DNA from: Lingula anatina
Lineage: Eukaryota > Brachiopoda > Lingulata > Lingulida > Lingulidae
NCBI RefSeq assembly: GCF_001039355.2
Contig: NW_019775559.1
Coordinates: 223,291-282,396, forward strand
DNA: 59,106 bases
Reading direction: 5' to 3'
The notes under the pieces are model-generated. The model did not search any database. It was not told the DNA's origin and saw only the letters and a list, made by a program, of their open reading frames with translations. Below are positions 49,363 through 59,106 of the stretch, one piece after another (the first letter of the stretch is position 1; each line of letters begins with the position of its first letter). The position numbers and the translations under genes were made by a program.

Positions 49363-51574
49363 CTGGGAGACAATATACAATTCGTAAGTTTAAGTATAAA
49401 TAAACGAATACGAGAATAAAAACACATAAAACATGCTGTTAAGTTGAAGAAGATAACCTTTTTCTTTATACAATAAGGTATCCTGAATATTAAATGTGTA
49501 ACAGCGGCGTTTTACTGAAACAGTGAGAACATGTATGATTATTTATAGGTAGGCCTATCTGTATGTTTTTTTTTCTGAGACGAATCCAAACACAAGCACA
49601 TGTTTAGAAGCGACAACAGACTGTATTGTGGCATGATCAAATCTAAGTGTACATGATTTTAAACAACTAAATATAATAGATTTTGATCCACTTAGCTCAG
49701 GCTAACCCTAACCATATTATAATTAAATGGAGCACGGAGTTTCTGCTACACGGACACCCACTGGGCCAGTTTCGTTTCGCAGGGTCAGGGATCCGTGTCC
49801 ACCCCCCCTCTCTCCGACCCATTTGCTAGCTGAAAGCAAATTCATTTTATGGACGGTATGAATAGAGATGGGCATAGTTCTCTGCTTGACATCCAAGGCA
49901 ACTACCGCAAAGTATGTATGGACAATATATGAGGCAATGACTATATATATAACCCTTTGGCCCATGTCTAATGGACCCAAGCGTAACTTACAATATGCAT
50001 GATAACGGCACAGCTGGTAAACGAATAACAAAAGTTTAGTTTACTTTAGGAGCGTGGTCTAGATATGTATTGAGGTATTAAAACTTCCTGAGACAAATTT
50101 ATTAATTTTCTCAGAAAAAAAGGTCTGGCGTGGCCAAAAGATAACGCCACATCCCTTAAAACATTTTAAGTTTAGGTAGAAACGGGGGGAAAAGCTACGT
50201 TGACCAATTTAGGCCCATTTTTTTTACGTATCTGTCTACTGAATCATCGGCCATTCAGAAAAAAGTACGCTGCTTTCAATACACAAGTGGATCAATTCTG
50301 CTCATCCGAGCTGACAACTTTAAGATCTGATACAAGATATAACCTGTATAGCTGAACTCTCAAACGTCTGCTATTCTGCACTATTTATTATATCTTGTAC
50401 AATGCGTTCCATTTTGTTCTCCAGGTCCTCCAGTTTGTTTATCTGACCGTTATTTTCTATTTCTTTTTCCCATCGTGATAGTAGAATTCTCAAGTATCTA
50501 CTCGAACTAAAGGCTAGCAGAGTGATGACCTCAGTTCTATACATAGATTATTGCAGTGCAGAAAAATGCACAAAAATAAATTTTCTATTGAAAGCAACAC
50601 CATGTTGTCCTGATAGAGGGTACCAATTATCCATTCTGTCACGCCAGACAGCGGAATAGGTGGTGCAAACAATAACCAAAGGCGGAGGCAAAATGGTGAT
50701 ACTTTTATTCAAGAATTCGAAACATTGAGAAGTGACACAAAGTTCAATAACCTACACATATCACTCTGCAGCAGTGACCCGATACATATTGACAAGCCAC
50801 ATACTAGTATGTCTTTTATAGTGACCTGTTTTTTTATCTACCCCAGATTACACACCTGTACGCATGTCCTTCACCAGCTATTGTGGTCGACCATGCATAT
50901 CTTTTGAACAATCAGTCGACAAGCAAAGCCAATGCACTTGACTATCTTTCATGTGATATTTTACAGTTTACTTCTTTCTAATGTGTCATGTTATTGATAT
51001 CTAATTGTGCATAACGTTTTCTATGTGTAAATGTAAACCTAAGAGCTTGTCCTTAATACTCAAAAGGGTTGTCATACCCTTCCGAATTTTTAAAAATAAA
51101 ATAATGTTACAGGTGTTTAAAGCCACATTAGTGTTGATATTTTGTTTATTTCTTCACCACACTAATCAGTGGCCATTACCTATGTCAAATATGAGCACAT
51201 ATCAACGTATAGTAGATCCAAAGTAAAGGGTGTGAGAGTATGCGAATAGATGTTGCCAGCTTGGCTATAAAAGGGACATTTTTGCCTTGATATAAAGCGG
51301 ATCACTGGGCTAGATGAAGTCTAACCTCCAGCAAACTATAGCTAAGCCAGGACCGACTGACACTAGTCGTAGGAACCAGATGGCTGCATCCAATGAAATG
51401 GGCCTCAGGAAAACCAGCATTGCCAGAGGGACTGGGTTGTTTCAAGATGAAGAGTACTCCAGATGAGAGCTGCCACCGAAAGTGTGGCGGCTCGTAATTC
51501 CACAGGTCGACCCATGCCACTGACGCCCGTACTGATCGTATCATCATCAAAATTGTCAGAAGAACCGGCACTTA

Positions 51575-51830
51575 GGCTGCGTTCACATGAAAAATCTATT
51601 TTCTAAAAATCTAAAAATCTATTTACGGTATCTTGTGATCACGATCTGTGCCCTGAATACCCCGCGGCGTAATTACGGGCAGCGCCGAAAATTAATTACA
51701 GCTTTGGAAGTAACTGGCTCCTGCTGCCCGTAATTACGCCGTGGGTATTAAAGGCACAGACTGTGATCACAAGATACCGCAAATAGATTTTTAGATTTTT
51801 AGAAAATAGATTTTTCATGTGAACGCAGCA
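51575..51830. mobile_element. Near-perfect 256-bp palindromic element
   Basis: The left half GGCTGCGTTCACATGAAAAA ... ACGGTATCTTGTGATCAC is mirrored by GTGATCACAAGATACCGC ... TTTTTCATGTGAACGCAGC. The inner arms TACCCCGCGGCGTAATTACG and GTAATTACGCCGTGGGTA are also inverted. A short spacer sits near 51700. TA-like flanks; target duplication unresolved. A fold-back MITE. Confidence 0.8.
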
Positions 51831-53405
51831 TAATCTGCCATTGGCATTGCTTCAGAATCCCCGCCAAACTGTTCATAGGAGACTAGAGTGATTAAACATT
51901 TTGCGACTGCGACGATACAACTGTACAGTAAAAAAATTACATTTGTAACAAAATCCATAATTTTGTTCGGTGTGACAACCATTTTGGATAACAGAGTACT
52001 ACCAATGACACTGAAGCATGCAACAATTATCGATTCGGAAAATAGGCCAGAGACATGTCTGTGAACATCTAATGAAAAATCAACCTGTGAACTTGGAAGT
52101 GGGCACTTCCTTTACAAAGCATGTGCTGTCAATAATAACATTAATAATAATAATTTTACCAAAATTGGCGACCGGCTTGTCAAAATTATCATTCATTAAT
52201 TTTTTTTTGTTGAGAAGGAAAACTGAAAGTTTAATTAAAGGTTTTTAAAAAGTCGTTCAGTGGCGTTTTGATTCAATACATTTTTTCGGGGAAACCAAAT
52301 TTGAGTTAGTTTCAACGTTAGGTTAAAATCCGCATTTTAATGGCGGGTTTCAGAAAACCCCTGGATACTCTCAGCGTTTGGATCTCGTAAAGACATTCAT
52401 CCCATTGAGGGTGAGCCTTCCTGGCTGGGAAAGTTCTCTGGATATACTAAAACGACTTACCTATGGTTGCTTGAGACGAGGATCCCAACATAGGATCCTT
52501 ACTAAAAGTGGTCACAAAAACGCCCCAACTCATCTTGATGCCATTATGGACAAGAAACAGTACAGATGACAGCAATACAATCAGCCACCCGTGGTACATC
52601 GTTAACTAGACGAAAAACAGGTCCATGATGCTGTAAAATTAGTGGAGTCATGCACCCCATACGCCGCAGGGCTAGATCGGTTCCTACTACTTTATACAGG
52701 TAACCTCCCTAGGTTTTGACCCACTTTCGCCACGCTAACCCTGAAAGAGGGTATTCAATTTTCCCACAAGGGAATTGAATTCTGGGTAGATAAAACAGAA
52801 TACATTTTGATATCAAATGGATCGTTTTTCAGTCACAACGGCGATAGTCCGCAAGGTCTGGCTCGAAAATACGTTTAGAGTCAGCATGCTATTCCATTTT
52901 TGCGAATCTAAAGTATTTGGAGTGTTCTATACCCCTAGTATACCGAAGTATATACTTTTGGTTCAGATTCCTTCATATGCCTTGCCATTATGCCATGACT
53001 TGAACATCTAGACTGGATATTTTTTTCCATAAGTGCAGTAAGTTGGCCAGCAAATAGGAGCAGTCAAATTGAAGCATTCTCTCTTGTGACCTTGTCCGTT
53101 TCTATTATAAACAAATGAAAAAAGAATGCTAGGAGAACGCTTGTTTGAGTCAATATTGCTCAGCAGACGATATTCAAAAGGTCAAATCAGCCTGATCACC
53201 GGCAATGGAGGCCCTGCTATTGGTTCTTCTGTTACTAACCGGTCACCATGGGTTCACCACATACCAGTTATCTTATTGACTTGAAAGTTAAAATGCATGT
53301 CTTCAAAGCAACCTGTACCTTATCAGAACGAAATCCTTAAATCAAGAAAAATATGTTTCGAAAATATGTGATTGGGCAACTTTTTTCTGCTCATGACTAC
53401 CTAAG

Positions 53406-53610
53406 TGGCAGTCCCAATCAAGATGCTGTATGCGATGCACTGGGTGAGAAGACCTCATTGTGATAGTTGTGCCTGAGTGTGCTGATATATAAAAAGGGGG
53501 AATGATGCGGCGTGACTGAGGGACCGCGTATCAGTGGGTTTGTCCCTCATGAGAATCGTACATTAGAAATAGCGTGTCGGAGGTGGACAAAAATATTAAA
53601 CTGGACTAAC
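53406..53610. repeat. Dispersed repeat, copy 2 of a pair with 38708-38900
   Basis: Same landmark blocks as 38708-38900, with a 20-bp insertion (GTGCTGATATATAAAAAGGG region). Lies just beyond the 3' end of MCT-like gene B, as copy 1 lies beyond gene A. Confidence 0.7.
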
Positions 53611-54435
53611 CTTCACAAATCTAAAAAATGCGGTGGCATAGCGGCCAGGACCCTCTTATAAATGTCAGCTAGATCGACCGCCTCTCTTTTTATGGGTGGT
53701 TGGTGACGGCTCATGTTGAATGCATCTCGTACATGTACATGTATCTTGCGTGAAATGTCAGATGACTCAAATTCAAGGATCTTGGATGAATTCAAGTCAA
53801 TACTGTGGCCGATCTACCTGACATTTTACAAGGGTCCTGGCCGCTTTACCACCTAGCGGTCATTGATAACAACATCTACTCACATCAGCCTGATGGAGGC
53901 CAACGTCCAGGTTGGCCGTAAGCTAAAGGTTGTACATATTTCGGATTGTGTTTAATAATTATCATGTACGAGTCCGACAATCAATAAGCAAAGACGTAGA
54001 TTAAAAAAATATATATTCAAATTCATCGTCCTACATGTAGTCCTTTGGGGAGTTTCGGTATAATAGATGTCAATCACAAATTACCAGTATAATCCTGCGT
54101 TATAGTTTTTGTACACCCTACATCATCTTCTACTTTTAGAAATATGGCACCAGTTAGAAACCGAACAACTCGCGACTCGTGCTAAAAGTTTTTCCTCTGA
54201 TTGACATATTGATTTCCGGTGCATGACACCACAACGAGGCTATTAACCATAACCACACACAAGATTCCTTTTGTTTACAGTCCTGAGCGACAATGGCTTG
54301 TTTCCTCTCAAAAAATTAGGTGACAAGATATTTGGACATATAAAACTGTTTAAAATGTTCACAGACCTTTTAAAATAATAATAATTGAGATCTTCTTTCG
54401 TGTTTCCTGATGACTGCAAATGATTACGCGGCATT

Positions 54436-57400
54436 CTAATACTGACACACTGATCCGACCTTGGCTAACTTTTTCTGTACACTGTTGATAAGGATGATGG
54501 ATGCAGTCAGGAGTGCATTGACCAAGTATAGCGCAGCCATGGTTAAAAACGCTGGCTTGTATGATCCACTAATATCATAAATAACACCTGAAAAGAAAAA
54601 TAAAACCTTAGTCGTCGCCAGACTAATTATTTTACATTAGAAAAATCACTTTTTAAGCCAGTTTGGAATAATACGGCATTTCAGAAATAGGTTGTCCTAA
54701 ACCCTTAATTCGTCTTTGTTTTATTATATTTTTTTTCCATTTATTTTTGAGTTTTTTTATTGTTAACGGAAACAACACGAGAAGGCTTTTTTTTTAGCAA
54801 TTTATTATTCTGACAATCTATTTAAACAAATTTATGACATTTTCTTTAGCCTCTTCTTGCCTTCGTAGTACTTTTTTCCTTTATTTTTCAAGACACTCAA
54901 GTTGTCGTGTGCACTATGTTAAGATAACATTCTGGATGCATACCCGATAGAAAGGGGCCAATAGCCGCTCCCAATCCCATGCCAGACCACAATATAACAA
55001 ACAGAGTCTGTACATCCTGTCCACTGAGTGCTTCACCACAGGAAGCATACCAAGCTGCTATGATGGGCCCTTGACCAAGCCCTAAGACTGAAATATATAA
55101 AAAATATGAATGTCATGAAGCACAGTGGTCGTTTTTTACTGTCAAAATAAACTGATTTGTGTGATACATAATCAGGCTATGTTTGAAGGATTATCTTTTT
55201 GTAGATGTTTGAGATATGAAATATAAAAATGTAACGGAAAAGATATTTTTGTCTAAAAAGTGCAATATTGACTCATGAATGCATATTAAGATATTTGTGA
55301 GTCAAAGACTGGACAAATGTAAAAGGTACCTAAAGGTAGATCAAAATTAGATTCCCTGTATAGTATTTTGAAACAACAGTATATCGTGTTACTGAATTCA
55401 AGTTATGCAAAGCACAATTCAAGGAGAAAGGGTTTACAGTTTTGCTGTTAAATTACCATCTGTTTTTTATTTAATTCTATTTCGGTCTAATTCTACTTAT
55501 TTATGTATTTAATATTTTGTTACTAACTGTTTTCCCATTCCCAGTCAGTGTACAGGTAGCCAGTATGGCAACAAAGGAATGAACTCTTACCAGTACTGAA
55601 TATAAACATCCCCGTCAATGTTGTAAAATATGGGACTAGTATGTTATTAATCATGAGTAAACCAGCACAAATTACGTAGATGTAGAGAATATTTCCTTTC
55701 ACACGGTCCCCCAGTGCAGACACGAGCAGACGACTCAAAAATCCCGCCACGCCGTCCGCAGTCAAACAGTGAGCGCCATCTGCTGACGTGTATCCTAAAT
55801 CCTCCACTTGCCTTACCTGGATTAATAAGTGGCATTGTTAAAATATTAGTAGTTTGACATATAGATTAAGGATGGCTTTCTGGATGAGCATATCGAAATA
55901 TGAAATATGAAAAATAAGAGTTAAATACGACATGGGTGGCTAAACTATTGCGAGAACACGCGCACGCGAGAGAGAGTGAAGCAGTTTTGACAAAATTCAT
56001 TATAAATACCACCACTGGCCAACTATCTTGTCTCTCTTTTAATTCGTATTCTACGTCCACTTAAAACTGCTTGGATCGAAACGCATTGTTATCGGTTACC
56101 ACTAATAAAATCCTTGCAGAAGTTCAAACGCGATTATTATTGAGTACTAACCTCTTACGAGAAACAAGTTGTCAAATTCGAAATTTCGTGCTATGTAAAT
56201 TATAAAATGGCTTTTATCTGACTTCAAATCTCGTCAATACTTTGCATCTTACCAAAATTGCATAGGAAATTGTTTGGCATATACCCTTGCTCAGGTAGAT
56301 GACAAACCACATCACAATGACAACAACGCGAATCTGCTTACTCCATTTTATCTCAACAGAGGGCGAGACTTCCTGCTTTGGACAAATGAGATACTCTGGC
56401 TGTATCGCTTCTTGTAACACCTCCTTAGTTGGCTTATATAACGTGTGGATTGATACGGTGGCCCACAGCGCGTAAAAGGTCGCTAGAACCAGATACCCGT
56501 ATCTCCATCCTATAGATTCGTGTAACCATTGTATTAAGTTTCCGAAGACGACGGTGCCTGAAACAAAAGCATAATGTTTATTCTGCTGTAAAGACCAGAT
56601 AAAAACTTCTGGATTCTGTCAAAATGGAAATTTTCTGCCTGTCTTTTTTGTTTGTCCCCACTTAACTTTCTATCATACAGTTATGATTTTGGTAGGAAAA
56701 AAAATCCGTTTTTCTCTGAACGCACAGTATGACCTTGATTTAATGTATCTCCCTTGATGTCCATGCTCAAAACTTCGCATTAAAAGTACGCACATGAAAT
56801 ATCATGCAGACATGCATAGAGAGTAGCATAATTAGTATAACCTACAAAATCTTATTTGATAATGCCCATAGGACACACAGAAGCCAAATCAGTGAGGACG
56901 TTGAGTGGTACCCTAGACCACTGTAAAAATATGGCTTATCTTAACGCTCTACATAGCTGTTTCAATGTTGTACAGACATTCTCTCTGCAAATCTGTGGTA
57001 AAATGTAAGACATAACTAAACCCAAACATCCGAGTAATCCCAATACCTCGTAAACTGGCGTCAAGTCAAGCGAGATTTCAAGGAATTGAGAGGAAACTGG
57101 GATTAGAAATAATGACAGACTATAAACTAAGGTACAGCAACAATGAATTTAAAAAAAGCTAACAGGATTTATCCACGGATACTTTTCTGGTTGTTTTCAG
57201 TCAAGTTCACATATATATCTGGGAAAACTTACTGAACGGATCCGAGTTTCTCTGTGAACCTTGTAGTGGGTGGTTATACCCATCTAGTATTATATCTGCT
57301 AACTTTCATGGGTCAATTAGCCTGAATGTCCATGTATTGACAACAGACAGCTGAAGCGAAATAACTTACCTAGGGGCATGGTAACCATGGCCCAGCTAGT

Positions 57401-57672
57401 GCACATCACGTGGTATCTATGTTCCCATGGAAACCAGTCGGCTACGATGAAGAATAATGGCGATACAAGGATGTTCATCCCGAGGCCGTATAGGACGCCA
57501 TTGGAGAATATAAGGTATGTAGCACTGGGGGCAATTGCAGATAGGCTTAATCCTAATACGACCAACAACGTCCCCACAAACGCTGAAATCTTGTAGCCGC
57601 TGTGATTTGATGTGATCTTTCCTATAAAGCTCGTGGCGCTGCAGCACAGGAAAAAGACTGATTGGATACCAC
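54436..57672 (-). CDS. Monocarboxylate-transporter-like (SLC16/MFS) gene B, partial at 5' end
   Basis: Five minus-strand exons: 57370-57672, 56253-56557, 55591-55816, 54944-55087, 54436-54587. Sizes 303, 305, 226, 144 and 152 nt match gene A exactly except the last (149 in A). The joined frame is open for 1130 nt (about 376 aa) to a TAG stop. The same MCT features appear: FFIVADWFPWEHRYH between TM4 and TM5, GWRYGYLVLAT, LGDRVKG, LGLGQGPIIAAWY, and YDISGSYKPAF before a last hydrophobic helix. The reading begins at TM2 with a phase-1 acceptor, so at least one 5' coding exon with TM1 is missing. It probably lies beyond the right edge of the window. The last intron is 356 bp, against 6.7 kb in gene A. 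Confidence 0.82.
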
Positions 57673-59106
57673 CTGGGAGACAATAAACAGTTAATTAGTG
57701 TAGGCAATATAATTTTCTCTATGTTAAGTAAAACTTTGAAGATTTAATGTAAAAGTGTGGCGTGTTATGTTCAAACTTATCAAATATCTTATTCAACAAT
57801 TGCAGCAATTCACAAATGGCGGTTTACTTTTTTCTCAAATTCGTTGACAGAGGTTAAAAATGAGAAGGCAAACTGCACTCTGTTTTGAGGTACCAGAATA
57901 TATTTACTACATGTAGTTACAAGTAAATAAAAGAGAGGTCGACAATTGTTTCTTAGCATCGTTAAAGGTTTTCCGTCAGACCGTCAGAATGGCCTGAACG
58001 GAGCATATTCTTCAGAAAACATGCCCAAATAACGATATCTTTAACCAAATACACATATTAAAAGCTCATTTTGTAAATTTTTGACTTATGAGCTACGTGG
58101 TCACGTGGCCCGATGACGACAATCGTGCCACCGGAGGAGAGAGAGACAAGCAGCGTGTTTAGCTGTCAAACTGAGCTGCATTGTCTACCTGTAAGATGAT
58201 TTTCTGGCTCCTGATAAAAGTTCAAACTCATTCAGATCTCTTACCCCAGGGCTCTAAATCCTCGTGAAGCTGTGTAAAGCCATTTTCCGTCTATTCAATA
58301 TATTAGATTAACCTCAGCCTGAGTTTTTATCACTACTACTAGTAGTTGTATTGTTGTTGTTTTCATGACTTTATATTTTTATTGCAACAGTTTAATATGG
58401 CAATTGTAAACGCACCATTGTTCTGACACCCTGTCTTGCATACTTTTATTCAACCGAGGTAAACAATGCGTGTTACCTTAACAAGTCCTATCTTAATAGT
58501 CCATATAACTGGAACTTCCTTCACCTTCCTTAAAGGACAATAGTCATATAAAAATCCATTTCTCGAATTTTGAAGATTCAGCACTCAAATTATACACTAG
58601 AGGTATGTTTTAATCGATCCCCGCCATTTAAAAATTATAAAAACAATCTATTAGTAGTAAAAAAGCGTTTTAGTAAACCTCACCTCAATATGCATAAATG
58701 AAGCAACAGATCTGGGTCACGTGGTACTGTGACGACAATCACGATAAAGGTCTATGAGACTCAACTGAGCTGCATGGTGCATACAGACGGAGATGTTAAG
58801 GAAAGTTGTGTTGAACGGAGTTGAGGAATTTTCGTTATGCCTCGGTGTGTTGCCGTGGGATTTACCAAAATTGCAGCTCTCGTTGACAATCTTTCTTTGT
58901 CTGTGACGGTCTTCCGTGACTTACTTACTAACTTCGGTGACAATAGTTGCGATGCTCTAGATCATGGTCACCTCAGGTGGTTTAGATCATATCAAGAGCT
59001 GGTAGTCTTTCAGATTAACTGTCATCAGTTGGCAAACTTACTGATTGCTGATGCATTTTAAATGCATTGTAGTTGACCAAAAGCTCGTTTACAACAAACC
59101 TGTTAA
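57673..59106. other. Right edge without supported gene
   Basis: Should hold intron 1 and perhaps the 5' exon of MCT-like gene B, but no TM1 exon was seen. Two diverged direct repeats are present: CACGTGGCCCGATGACGACAATCG (58103 on) ... CTGAGCTGCATTG, and CACGTGGTACTGTGACGACAATC (58720 on) ... CTGAGCTGCATGG, about 615 bp apart. Confidence 0.4.

Larger units (their letters stand above)
49363..54435. other. Region between MCT-like genes A and B
   Basis: Expected site of the missing 5' exon(s) of gene A and the 3' UTR of gene B. No exon could be supported. Contains the 51575-51830 palindrome, the 53406-53610 repeat, and further copies of the GACCCACTT ... GCTAACCCTGA repeat near 49683 and 52717. 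Confidence 0.4.

Noticed and set aside
50627-50715. Minus-strand stretch ending GVTEWIIG before a GT, like the end of an MCT TM1 exon
   Set aside because: The phase fits the missing exon of MCT-like gene A, but the upstream frame is not MCT-like without a shift and lacks the DGGWGW motif; a chance match is more likely.
51302-51571. 89-codon minus-strand frame
   Set aside because: Trp-rich but with no match to MCT TM1 or any family I know, and no splice context.
58837-59061. 74-codon plus-strand frame starting MPRCVAVGF, like a THAP domain start
   Set aside because: The second zinc-binding Cys of THAP (C-x2-4-C) is Phe, and the CPAxH-type downstream residues and AVPTIF block are absent; at best a decayed remnant.
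1-59106. CRISPR arrays, operons, ribosomal RNA, bacterial promoters, viral genes
   Set aside because: The window is intron-bearing animal DNA; tandem repeats here lack a repeat-spacer pattern, and no rRNA or viral gene was seen.

Overview
This is AT-rich nuclear DNA from an animal. Genes are split by GT-AG introns of about 0.3-1.3 kb (one of 6.7 kb), microsatellites and small inverted-repeat transposons are dense, and every recognisable protein belongs to a metazoan family. A marine invertebrate, perhaps a deuterostome, seems most likely, but nothing here fixes the taxon. Single n characters at 751, 6627, 30302 and 43070 are probably assembly gaps; at 43070 about 90 bp of a tandem repeat appears to be missing.

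Layout. 1-4.5 kb is repeat-rich: a TA-flanked inverted-repeat element, a short MITE and a direct duplication of about 1 kb. 4.5-6.8 kb carries three splice-compatible minus-strand exons of a small cysteine-rich protein. About 9.6-31.1 kb is a tandem duplication of a 10-11.5 kb unit. Each unit holds one intact ten-exon plus-strand gene for a divergent SLC15/POT-type transporter (498 and 487 aa). 31.9-37.1 kb is an intact six-exon minus-strand flavin-containing monooxygenase (435 aa). 40.6-49.4 kb and 54.4-57.7 kb hold the last five coding exons of two tandem minus-strand monocarboxylate-transporter-like (SLC16/MFS) genes. Their first exon(s), with TM1, were not found. The last intron of the first SLC16-like gene has grown from about 0.36 kb to 6.7 kb and holds two tandem-repeat arrays, a tRNA-derived SINE and a MITE. 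The last 1.4 kb has no convincing gene.

The genes do not form an operon. Together they are a local cluster of solute transporters (peptide/histidine type and monocarboxylate type) around a xenobiotic-type monooxygenase; a shared physiological role is only a hypothesis. The two duplications act as internal clocks. One intron-5 MITE is shared by both SLC15 units, so it predates the duplication. Two other insertions have a filled site in one unit and an empty site in the other, which reveals their target-site duplications directly.
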